The position numbers were made by a program, and so were the translations under genes. Below are positions 20,836 to 26,941 of a stretch of 64,000 nucleotides of DNA, in pieces; the first letter of the stretch is position 1, and every line of letters starts with the position of its first letter. Source of the stretch: a virus. The stretch is taken from the IMG/VR virus record IMGVR_UViG_3300009158_000046, positions 1-64,000 of that record, one strand, 5' to 3'. Under the pieces are notes generated by a model that saw only the letters and a list, made by a program, of their open reading frames with translations, had not been told where the DNA came from and ran no database searches.

Positions 20836-21237
20836 TCAAGAGACGCGGAACCGGCCGGAGGCCGCGAGGCGGATGCTCTGGATTTCCGAGTTGTGGCGCG
20901 AGTAGTTGGCCTGCAAGACACGCACGTCATTGCGGAGATCCGTGACCTCCTTGGTGAGGTTGAGCAGGAGCTGCTGGATCTCGGAGGGGAGCGGAGCCGG
21001 AGGCTGTGCCGGTTTCAGGTTCCCGAACTCGGCCTTTCGCAGATAGGCGACGGTGTTGCTCGACACCGGCACGTTCATGAAGTCAGCCACGAACTTGGCG
21101 ACGTTCTCGTCGTCCCAGCCGGGGTTGAACTCGATGAACTCTGTGTCGGGAACCTTGGACGTGACCTCGGTCAGCTTGTTGTAGATCGAGAGCCGGGTCT
21201 TGAAGTCAGCGTTGGTACGCTTGGAAGTCTGTGCCAT
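20836..21237 (-). CDS. Hypothetical protein with coiled coil, preceded by palindrome
   Basis: A 133-residue protein. The N-terminal half (NADFKTRLSIYNKLTEV, then FVADFMNVPVSSNTVAYLRK) resembles a winged or simple HTH; the C-terminal half is a coiled coil (EIQQLLLNLTKEVTDLRNDV). A palindrome copy ends one base before the ATG and supplies the only ribosome site, AAAGGG. Possible DNA-binding role. Confidence 0.68.
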   Translation of the reverse strand: MAQTSKRTNADFKTRLSIYNKLTEVTSKVPDTEFIEFNPGWDDENVAKFVADFMNVPVSSNTVAYLRKAEFGNLKPAQPPAPLPSEIQQLLLNLTKEVTDLRNDVRVLQANYSRHNSEIQSIRLAASGRFRVS

Positions 21238-21238
21238 G

Positions 21239-21255
21239 GTTGAAACCCTTTCAGT
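21239..21255. promoter_or_regulatory. Palindrome copy 5, abutting a start codon
   Basis: Minus strand TGAAAGGGTTTCAAC then C and ATG of the gene at 21237. Three-base spacer; one outer base deviates. AAAGGG doubles as the ribosome binding site. Confidence 0.6.
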
Positions 21256-21436
21256 CGTCACCAAAGTGATTGGTCGCGAAATCTTCGACGATCCGGATAG
21301 CCTCATCGTGTTCGGAAAAGGCTTCTGGCTCTTCGTCTCGATCAGCCATCGCTGAACGAGCGAGATTGACGACGATTTGCAGTGCATCAGCCAGATCGAG
21401 CCGCACACCGTCGTCTTTGTTTTCATTAACGTTCAT
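21251..21436 (-). CDS. Small acidic hypothetical protein, preceded by palindrome
   Basis: A 61-residue acidic helical protein (MNVNENKDDGVRLDLADALQ...). The start is fixed by a perfect palindrome copy ending one base upstream of ATG, containing AAAGGG. Its 3' end overlaps the palindrome of the next gene. Confidence 0.62.
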   Translation of the reverse strand: MNVNENKDDGVRLDLADALQIVVNLARSAMADRDEEPEAFSEHDEAIRIVEDFATNHFGDD

Positions 21437-21437
21437 G

Positions 21438-21454
21438 GTTGAAACCCTTTCAAC
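21438..21454. promoter_or_regulatory. Palindrome copy 6, abutting a start codon
   Basis: Minus strand GTTGAAAGGGTTTCAAC (7-bp arms, GGG centre), one base before ATG. Also lies right after the stop of the upstream gene. Confidence 0.65.
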
Positions 21455-21456
21455 GG

Positions 21457-22029
21457 TTAGTAGTCCTGGAATGCTTTCAGAAGCTGGGTGATGATCTTGT
21501 CACCCAGACCAGCGCGGAGCTTGAGAGCTGTCGCCATACATGCGTGGTACATGGCGAGTGCTTTGCGGGAGTCCGGGTCGTACCCGAAGTCGGATGCCCA
21601 GTCCTCGAAGGACGAGTGGTTGATGACACTGGCGTCGAGGAGGATGCAGTAGATGACGTCGAGGTCGTTCGGCTTGATTGGCCGGGATCGGTCCAGGGGG
21701 TAGAGGTGCCAGTCCTCGGGATTGGCGGCACCGGAGAGCCACTGCGGTTTCGAGGGAAACCCGGTCTCACACTCCGCCTTGATCCGGCCACGGAGGATGC
21801 GACGGTCCCAGGGTGTCTTCTGGGGCAAGGGCTTGAGCAGTCTGGAAACCGGGCACTGCCCGGATCTTGCGCTGTAGTCCACGTCCACGATGGGGTGCTT
21901 GTCCCTGTGCAGGGTCACGCGCCAGTTGAGGCAGGGGTCCTTGTCCGCGTTGCGAGACTTGGAGTGCGGGACGAAAGCCGAGCTGAGCCACAGGCCCAGC
22001 TCGACCTGCAAAACGGCTGGGTCTGCCAT
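21457..22029 (-). CDS. Conserved phage hypothetical protein
   Basis: A 190-residue protein. The C-terminal segment (DASVINHSSFEDWASDFGYD, then PDSRKALAMYHACMATALKL) matches a pattern found in many phage early proteins of unknown function. The N-terminal half is beta-rich. ATG overlaps the preceding stop (TGATG); longer frames upstream are shadows. Confidence 0.7.
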   Translation of the reverse strand: MADPAVLQVELGLWLSSAFVPHSKSRNADKDPCLNWRVTLHRDKHPIVDVDYSARSGQCPVSRLLKPLPQKTPWDRRILRGRIKAECETGFPSKPQWLSGAANPEDWHLYPLDRSRPIKPNDLDVIYCILLDASVINHSSFEDWASDFGYDPDSRKALAMYHACMATALKLRAGLGDKIITQLLKAFQDY

Positions 22030-22400
22030 CAGACCAACTCGACGATCCGCTTGGTCTCGACGCGGGCGATCAGGACCACCCTTGAGACACGGACGAGTTC
22101 GACGTGCTTCTCTGAGGCCTTCTGCTCGGCGGTTTCGAGTGCGTCCGGGTATTCGTCGTCGTCGAAGTGGACGTGGTGCGAACTCCGGATGCCACCGAAT
22201 GTCTCGTCCCATGTCACCATCCAGCCGTGCTTGGTGTCGGAGGTGTTTCGCTTCACCAAAGCGGCAAAGTTCGATGCCAGTTGGTCGTACAAATCCTTCG
22301 CTTCCTTGAGCGGAAGGTCCGTATGAGCGCGGATCGCCTTGATCGTCTCGATAGGTCCGTTCTTCGACGCACGGATCAGTTCGTTGATTAAGCCAAGCAT
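22029..22400 (-). CDS. Hypothetical protein with L7/L12-like C-terminal motif
   Basis: A 123-residue protein. Residues 13-40 (NGPIETIKAIRAHTDLPLKE, then AKDLYD) resemble the helix-turn of the ribosomal protein L7/L12 C-terminal domain, which recruits translation factors. Short proteins with this motif occur in bacteria and phages. Whether it touches translation is unknown. Confidence 0.65.
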   Translation of the reverse strand: MLGLINELIRASKNGPIETIKAIRAHTDLPLKEAKDLYDQLASNFAALVKRNTSDTKHGWMVTWDETFGGIRSSHHVHFDDDEYPDALETAEQKASEKHVELVRVSRVVLIARVETKRIVELV

Positions 22401-22414
22401 GGAAGTTCTCCAGG

Positions 22415-22795
22415 TTAGTAGGTGACGTAGTGGGGGTGACCGTTCTCGAAGGCTTCGAGAGCGAGATCGCGGGACTCGTAGGGTGTCTCGGCAGCCTCCT
22501 CAGGGGTGATGAGACACCACGACTGGGGGCCTTCAGCGCCGGACTCGAAGTCGTTGCTCCACTTGATCACTGCCATGACGTTGGCTTTGACCGTGGTTGC
22601 CCTGCTGAAGGATGCGCAGTCGCAGTCCATGCCCCAGTAGGAGATGCCGACGACACCGTCGTCACTGAGGGCGGCGATCCTGCGGGAAAGCGACAGACGC
22701 TCGTTGAGCCAGTCCGGGTTGCGGCCGATCCATGTGAGCAACTGACGCCGCAAGGCGGGCTTGGTTTTGTAGATCTCACGAAAGGTCGTGGTCAT
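22415..22795 (-). CDS. Hypothetical protein
   Basis: A 126-residue protein with three Cys in the middle (MDCDCASF) and a helical N-terminus. Overlaps the next gene by 4 nt. Unrecognised. Confidence 0.62.
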   Translation of the reverse strand: MTTTFREIYKTKPALRRQLLTWIGRNPDWLNERLSLSRRIAALSDDGVVGISYWGMDCDCASFSRATTVKANVMAVIKWSNDFESGAEGPQSWCLITPEEAAETPYESRDLALEAFENGHPHYVTY

Positions 22796-22989
22796 GGCAT
22801 CACCTTGTAGATGCTGTTGCGGGTCTCGAAGACGTTGCGGACGAAGTCAGCCTTCAGCAGACGGCTGGTGACGAGCCGTTCTGCCGATGGAGCCATTGGA
22901 TGGGGGTCGATCGGCGTGACCACGAGGTGCGGGGCGGGGTGGAGCCGGATCTCATGAAGGCGGGCTCGATAGAGTGGTTTACTTGGCAT
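22792..22989 (-). CDS. Small basic hypothetical protein, preceded by palindrome
   Basis: A 65-residue basic protein (MPSKPLYRARLHEIRLHPAP...). The ATG at 22987-22989 touches a palindrome copy with no spacer. First gene of the long small-gene operon running down to 15091. Confidence 0.6.
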   Translation of the reverse strand: MPSKPLYRARLHEIRLHPAPHLVVTPIDPHPMAPSAERLVTSRLLKADFVRNVFETRNSIYKVMP

Positions 22990-23005
22990 GTTGAAAGCTT
23001 TCAAA
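22990..23005. promoter_or_regulatory. Palindrome copy 7, touching a start codon
   Basis: Minus strand TTTGAAAGCTTTCAAC followed immediately by ATG. It sits at the head of the small-gene operon. Confidence 0.62.
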
Positions 23006-23042
23006 GGTTAGAATTGCGGATTTTAGTCCTAGCTTTTGGCCA

Positions 23043-23077
23043 GAAAAGTGCCCGCAGGATCGGGCGAACCTGCGGGC
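23043..23077 (-). terminator. Rho-independent terminator
   Basis: Minus strand GCCCGCAGG, 10-nt loop, CCTGCGGGC, A, CTTTTC. It ends the HNH transcript before the small-gene operon. Confidence 0.72.
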
Positions 23078-23146
23078 TAGTGGGGGAGGAACGCCCTGAA
23101 TGGACGACCTGAGAGGATCATATCGCGGGTGCTTGGTGTGCGCTGA

Positions 23147-23653
23147 CTAACTCCTTAGGAGATATTGAGGGAGGTACTCCTCGATGATGGAGTGCTTGAG
23201 GCCCGTCATGCGGGCGATCTCGTCGATCGACTGCCCTGCGTAGGCACCGATGTCCCGGAATTCCCGGAAGTAGTCCTCGGCGGGGTCGTAGGAGCCGTCC
23301 ACGAGGTCCTCCAGCCGGTAGGAGGGGCCAGGGGAGAGCGAGATCACCTGCGAGGGCCTGCCGGTCTCTGTGTGGGCGTGCAGGGGGTTCACACAGGCCG
23401 CGCAGAGGCAGGTTCTCCTGACCAGGGGGGTGTGGTCGTAGAGGTGGTGGTGGAAGGCGTACAGGAGCCTCCTGACGGCCACTCTGCGGCCGAGGAAACT
23501 GACCATGGGGGTTGGCGAGGGGTCAGAACTGCCGACACCCGTCCAGATCCAGTGGATGTGGTTCTCGGGCTCGTCGGGGAAGCCGAGAGGCTCCTCGATG
23601 AACTCGGACATTTTGCGGATGCGGCCACGGAGGAGGTCACGGAGCGATTTCAT
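23147..23653 (-). CDS. HNH-like protein with degenerate active site
   Basis: A 168-residue protein built like phage HNH homing endonucleases: IHWIWTGVG, a basic GRRVAVRRLLYAF segment, and TCLCAACVNPLHAHTETG. In active members the segment reads HxCxxxxCVNPxHL; here the first His is replaced by Arg (RRTCLC), so catalysis may be lost. The C-terminal segment SIDEIARMTGLKHSIIEEYL is a likely HTH. No ribosome site stronger than GGAGG-like bases before the ATG. Confidence 0.62.
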   Translation of the reverse strand: MKSLRDLLRGRIRKMSEFIEEPLGFPDEPENHIHWIWTGVGSSDPSPTPMVSFLGRRVAVRRLLYAFHHHLYDHTPLVRRTCLCAACVNPLHAHTETGRPSQVISLSPGPSYRLEDLVDGSYDPAEDYFREFRDIGAYAGQSIDEIARMTGLKHSIIEEYLPQYLLRS

Positions 23654-23829
23654 GGGGCCTCCTGGTAGGGTGGTAGCTTGAGGTGCCGTGAGGGGCGTCT
23701 GCGGGGCTGCTAGGTGCCATGAAGGTGGCCGTAGCCGTGGGCGTGGGCGTGGGCCTTGTGGCCGTGGCCGTGGGCGGGGGGCTGAGCGTTTTCACACAGT
23801 GTGCGTAAATTCGCGCAGTGTGGAGTCAA

Positions 23830-24010
23830 ACTCCCATAGAGATCTCACGGATTTTTCGCGCTCAAATTACTGATAGAAAACGGTTAGGAAATAAAAATGG
23901 ATTTGGGCTTATGATAATACAGCTTTATATCTAGGAGTATTACTTATATATCCTATATATTATTATTTTTCTTTAGTGGGTGATATAAAAAAATTTACTC
24001 CCCCTAAAAA
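23830..24010. other. AT-rich block
   Basis: The most AT-rich stretch of the window (TATATATCCTATATATTATT and similar), set in GC-rich DNA. It could be a DNA-unwinding element or host for several promoters. Confidence 0.6.
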
Positions 24011-24030
24011 CTATCAGGAAACAAAATAGC

Positions 24031-24061
24031 AGCGAAGGCGCTTTCTGCGCCTCCGTTGCCA
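24031..24061. repeat. Imperfect hairpin
   Basis: GCAGCGAAGGCGC and GCGCCTCCGTTGC pair with two mismatches around TTTCT. No T tract. Confidence 0.5.
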
Positions 24062-24101
24062 ATCACCCGGTCAAAACGCGCTGAAATTGCTGCGTTTTTT
24101 C

Positions 24102-24284
24102 TTATACTCCCAGGGGGGTTCCAAGATTTGGGAGGATGCGGGGACCCCCCGGCCGGCCAGAATTTTGACCGCCAGTCCATGTCTGCTTGGATCTCTGTAG
24201 GAGATACTGCCGTACCTCCCTACGAGTCTGCCGCTGGCACTCACGGCGCTCTTCCCGCATCTTGTCCTTCCACGGATTGCACAT
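24102..24284 (-). CDS. Doubtful small basic protein
   Basis: A 60-codon frame, MCNPWKDKMREERRECQRQT..., with AAGGA 8 nt upstream. The first 35 residues are Arg-rich and helical; the tail is Gly/Pro-rich and looks non-coding. Listed because nothing else occupies the region. Confidence 0.3.
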   Translation of the reverse strand: MCNPWKDKMREERRECQRQTRREVRQYLLQRSKQTWTGGQNSGRPGGPRILPNLGTPLGV

Positions 24285-24419
24285 GTTCGACGTCCTTGTC
24301 GTCACCCCTCCCCGGCCACCACCACGGCAACCTCCATGGGAGTATTTGAAACAGCCCAACCCCCGACTCCTTCATAGGAACGAGAAAATAGGACTATTTC
24401 CCTAGATAGCAGGCGCAAC

Positions 24420-24471
24420 TGCTACCTCCTCGCCCACGCACTAGACTGCGCTCGTGGGCGAGGAGGTAGCA
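24420..24471. repeat. 19-bp perfect inverted repeat
   Basis: TGCTACCTCCTCGCCCACG and its exact complement, separated by 14 bp. Intergenic, with no T tract. It is the longest perfect inverted repeat noticed in the window. Confidence 0.85.
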
Positions 24472-24513
24472 ACGAACTACGTTGTGGGCGTATATCCGAA
24501 GCTATACTTCGAT

Positions 24514-24591
24514 GTTGAAAGGTTTCAACGCTTCCCTATTGGTTGAAAACTTTCAACCAAGACGAGGCCGGTTGAAAGTTTTCAACCGGCC
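24514..24591. promoter_or_regulatory. Triplet of palindromes (copies 8-10)
   Basis: GTTGAAAGGTTTCAAC (24514-24529), GGTTGAAAACTTTCAACC (24541-24558) and a 26-bp palindrome with the core GTTGAAAGTTTTCAAC (24566-24591). Centres are 28 and 29 bp apart, so successive sites lie on nearly opposite helix faces. This is the only cluster of the motif seen in the window. Confidence 0.78.
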
Positions 24592-24601
24592 CACGCCCGT
24601 G

Positions 24602-25084
24602 TCAGCACCCACGCTCGCGCCGGGGACGGGGGCGGATGAAACGGAACTTGGGTGGCGTGGAGATGGTTGGCTCGCGTAGCGGAACCGACTTCGGCACCTC
24701 GGGCGGGAGGTTGCGACAGAAGTCGTTGCGAAGCGCGACCTTGGTGTCGTGCTCGATCTGGCGCTTCTGTTCGGCCATCATGGCCTGATAGTAGCGAGCG
24801 ACCTCGGCATCCTCCTCCGCCTCCTCGATGTCGGCGAGACTCCGCAACACCCTGGCCCCGGCTTTGACCGTGGGCTTGGGCTTGGGCTCGGACTCGGGCT
24901 CGGGGGTGGGCTTGGGGCTGACGATGACACCATGCTCGGTCACATGCACACGGGGCGCACGGGGCGAGCGGATGGGTGCGAGCGTGGGCTCGGGTGTGGC
25001 GCGGGTGATGGTCAGCCCGGAGCGCTCTGCGGCCATCTGTGCGGCCGAAAGCTCCCGGTAATTTCTCTTGCCAACTAAGAACAT
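24602..25084 (-). CDS. Hypothetical protein with Pro/Glu/Lys repeat linker
   Basis: A 160-residue protein: an N-terminal segment MFLVGKRNYRELSAAQMAAE, a low-complexity PEPESEPKPKP linker, a helical acidic part (ADIEEAEEDAEVARYYQAMM) and a basic C-terminus. ATG 25082-25084 has AAAGGG upstream; a palindrome copy lies 17 bp further up. Unrecognised; may bind DNA or a partner through the basic tail. Confidence 0.62.
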   Translation of the reverse strand: MFLVGKRNYRELSAAQMAAERSGLTITRATPEPTLAPIRSPRAPRVHVTEHGVIVSPKPTPEPESEPKPKPTVKAGARVLRSLADIEEAEEDAEVARYYQAMMAEQKRQIEHDTKVALRNDFCRNLPPEVPKSVPLREPTISTPPKFRFIRPRPRRERGC

Positions 25085-25100
25085 TTGGTTTTCCCTTTTG

Positions 25101-25117
25101 GTTGAAAGGCTTTCAAC
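25101..25117. promoter_or_regulatory. Palindrome copy 11
   Basis: GTTGAAAGGCTTTCAAC, perfect 7-bp arms, three-base spacer, 17 bp upstream of the gene at 25084. Confidence 0.68.
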
Positions 25118-25243
25118 GTCATGCACACGCACGCTCGGGCGCGCGGGTGCGGGTGGGCGGGTGGGCGGGTGCGCGCGTGGGTGCGCGCCTGCGTGGGCGG
25201 GCGGGTGCGCGCGTAGGCGCGCGAGGGCAGGTTACGCTACCGT

Positions 25244-25294
25244 CCGGTATCCTACTTGCCGGTATCGCTACCCTACCGGCAGGTAGGATACCGG
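25244..25294. repeat. 20-bp inverted repeat with one mismatch
   Basis: CCGGTATCCTACTTGCCGGT pairs with 25275-25294 around an 11-nt loop, one mismatch. A further CCGGTA follows directly, giving three CCGGTA-type units. Confidence 0.75.
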
Positions 25295-25320
25295 CCGGTA
25301 TGGACGACACCGCGCGGCAA

Positions 25321-25366
25321 TGTCCGCTTGCGGACACAAGTGTGGCGTGGCGCACCCTTGTGTCCG
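25321..25366. repeat. Mutually exclusive hairpins
   Basis: TGTCCG (25321) can pair with CGGACA (25331-25336), while CGGACACAAG (25331-25340) can instead pair with CTTGTGTCCG (25357-25366). Such competing stems are typical of attenuators. Confidence 0.6.
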
Positions 25367-25393
25367 AAACCGTACAAAAGCCCGACAAAATGA

Positions 25394-25425
25394 AACCGGC
25401 CGGAGCGATTGCGCTCCGGCCGGTT
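25394..25425 (-). terminator. Strong hairpin, probable leftward terminator
   Basis: AACCGGCCGGAGCG and CGCTCCGGCCGGTT form a 14-bp perfect stem with a 4-nt loop. On the minus strand it is followed by TCATTTTGTC, moderately T-rich. Confidence 0.6.
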
Positions 25426-25455
25426 GCGCCTTGCGTCACAAGCGACGCAAGGCGC
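25426..25455. repeat. 12-bp perfect hairpin overlapping a stop codon
   Basis: GCGCCTTGCGTC and GACGCAAGGCGC around ACAAGC. It covers the last codons and the stop of the small membrane protein gene. Confidence 0.7.
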
Positions 25456-25597
25456 GGCGACGATGGCGGCGGCGGATCATGGCGCGGCGTTCCTGTAGCG
25501 TCACGATGACAAGCCAGATGCCGGTTGCGAGGGTGGCGCATAGAAGCGCCACCACGATGCAAAGCCCTAAGGCGTGCAATTCATCAGGGGAAAGCAT
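25436..25597 (-). CDS. Small single-pass membrane protein with Arg-rich tail
   Basis: A 53-residue protein: short acidic N-terminus, one membrane helix (LGLCIVVALLCATLATGIWL), then a tail with twelve Arg residues. By the positive-inside rule the tail is cytoplasmic. The ATG overlaps the stop of the gene at 25597 (TGATG). The last codons are built into a hairpin. Could tether DNA or RNA to the membrane; speculative. Confidence 0.6.
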   Translation of the reverse strand: MLSPDELHALGLCIVVALLCATLATGIWLVIVTLQERRAMIRRRHRRRALRRL

Positions 25598-26553
25598 CAG
25601 GCGGCTTTCCGGTTCTGGACCTTCGCCACAGCCTTGCGCCTCGCCTTCGCCTTGGCGACGTCGCGCACGGTTTCCGCTTCCGCGAATTCCGCCATGCTCG
25701 GCCCGTCCGCTTGCGCCGCCTTGACCGCTTCCGCTTCCGTGCGGATCCGCTCCGCTTCCGCCGTCAGTTCGCGGATTCGGTTCGCCAATGCGTCAATCGC
25801 GGTCTGGCAATCGGCGACGGTTTCCAGCTTGGCAATCGCGGTCAAGGCATTGCCCAATTGCGAAATAGGCGCGGACTTGACCGGAGCGGAAGCCTCCGGA
25901 GCGGGGGCGATTGCATCGGCAAGGCTAGTTTCCGCCTTGGCCAAGGCTTCCGCCGGAGCGGGGACGGGAGCGGGGACGGGAGCGGGGACGTCGTCCGCGT
26001 CGTCCGCGTCGTCCGCGTCGTCCGCGTCGTCTTCCCGCGCTTCCGCTTCCGCCTTGGCGCGCAATTCGGCCGCGTCCTTCGCGTTCTGCTTTTCCGCCTT
26101 ATCGGCCGCTTTGATCTGTGCCGCAGTGCGATAAAGCGGCGAACCGGCGTGACGTTGCAGGGACACGGCCGATGTCATGCCATGGTCCGCAAGCCATGCC
26201 TTCAGCGTGGTTGCGGCGGCGTCCGGTTCGGCATGCGAGATGACGGACGCCACGACGTCCGGGTGACGGGCTTCCATCCCGTCCGCGATCTGGCGCGCCG
26301 CCTTGCGATAGCGGCTCGCGCTCGCCTTATCAATCGTCGGAGCGGCTTCGAGAACCTTGTTTAGTGCGTCGTCGACTTCAGCGTTAACCCGGTTCCGCTT
26401 GTGGGCAATGGCCACAAGCGCCATGGCCAGCGACAAGCCGAACGCTGCGGATTCGTATGCAAGTGCGCTAGCTTTGGCGAAGCCGCATGCTTTGGCGAAG
26501 GACAGGGCCGGAGCGGCCGGAGCGGCGGAAGCGGTGTTTGACTTGCGAGGCAT
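25597..26553 (-). CDS. Hypothetical Ala-rich protein with low-complexity linkers
   Basis: A 318-residue protein. Ala-rich N-terminus, helical body (DDALNKVLEAAPTIDKASAS...), a coiled coil rich in Ala/Lys/Glu, a DDADDADDADDADD tract encoded by 9-bp tandem repeats, a PAPVPAPVPAPA linker, and a C-terminal coiled coil. No catalytic motif. A palindrome copy supplies AAAGG and ends one base before the ATG. A structural or DNA-organising role is possible. Confidence 0.68.
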   Translation of the reverse strand: MPRKSNTASAAPAAPALSFAKACGFAKASALAYESAAFGLSLAMALVAIAHKRNRVNAEVDDALNKVLEAAPTIDKASASRYRKAARQIADGMEARHPDVVASVISHAEPDAAATTLKAWLADHGMTSAVSLQRHAGSPLYRTAAQIKAADKAEKQNAKDAAELRAKAEAEAREDDADDADDADDADDVPAPVPAPVPAPAEALAKAETSLADAIAPAPEASAPVKSAPISQLGNALTAIAKLETVADCQTAIDALANRIRELTAEAERIRTEAEAVKAAQADGPSMAEFAEAETVRDVAKAKARRKAVAKVQNRKAA

Positions 26554-26554
26554 G

Positions 26555-26571
26555 GTTGAAAGCCTTTCAAC
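26555..26571. promoter_or_regulatory. Palindrome copy 12, abutting a start codon
   Basis: Minus strand GTTGAAAGGCTTTCAAC, then C and ATG of the gene at 26553. Perfect 7-bp arms. Confidence 0.68.
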
Positions 26572-26941
26572 TTAGGAAATTATTCCGATACAGCACCATT
26601 GCTATATCGAACACATAGCCTGCGCCTATACTTTGATGACTCCAACTAGACTTAACAAAAAAGTTTTTTTACTTCGCCCAGGACAAGCCGAAGGGGCTAA
26701 GTGCTTGAAATTGCTAGGTTTTTACCCATGGGTAGATGCTTTTACCGCCCGAAATTTTTTTTCCGCGTCCTGCAGTCCGACTTTCACTTCCGCCGAAATT
26801 TTCGGTTTCCAAGTGCTAGCACTAGCAAAAAGGCCGGGGAACGGGTCCCCGGCCAAGCTCCCTAGGAGTTACGATTCCGCTTCTGAACTTCGTCCCAGAA
26901 CATCGACCTTCGAACAAGATCCCAGAACTCACCGTCTACTT
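26572..26941. other. AT-richer intergenic region
   Basis: No gene recognised. It holds AAAAAAGTTTTTTT (about 26658), small palindromes TACCCATGGGTA and GTGCTAGCAC, and the primase terminator. Promoters for the leftward gene at 26553 are likely here, but no convincing -35/-10 pair stands out. Confidence 0.5.
26827..26854 (-). terminator. Rho-independent terminator after primase-helicase
   Basis: Minus strand GGCCGGGGA, loop, TTCCCCGGCC followed by TTTTTG. About 90 bp downstream of the primase-helicase stop. Confidence 0.85.

Larger units (their letters stand above)
23654..24601. other. Largely non-coding island (about 950 bp)
   Basis: No convincing gene. From left to right it holds GTGGGC/GTGGCC direct repeats (23730-23780), a CAGTGTG repeat pair (23797-23823), an AT-rich block (about 23830-24010), an imperfect hairpin (24031-24061), a 19-bp inverted repeat (24420-24471) and three palindromes (24514-24591). 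The combination resembles a replication origin, partition site or major control region. A 60-codon frame at 24102-24284 is listed separately. Confidence 0.6.
25118..25435. other. Non-coding GC-rich, hairpin-rich region
   Basis: Contains a GC-rich tract of GTGGGCGG/GTGCGCGC repeats (25130-25230), a 20-bp inverted repeat (25244-25294), overlapping TGTCCG hairpins (25321-25366) and two strong stems (25394-25455). I see no gene on either strand. Confidence 0.6.

Noticed and set aside
19305-23004. Several frames beginning with the peptide MKAFN
   Set aside because: They arise because TTGAAAGCTTTCAAC can be read from TTG; they are products of the palindrome, not genes.
23797-24591. CRISPR array
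   Set aside because: The repeats are palindromes or short direct repeats without regular spacer-repeat units of CRISPR length.
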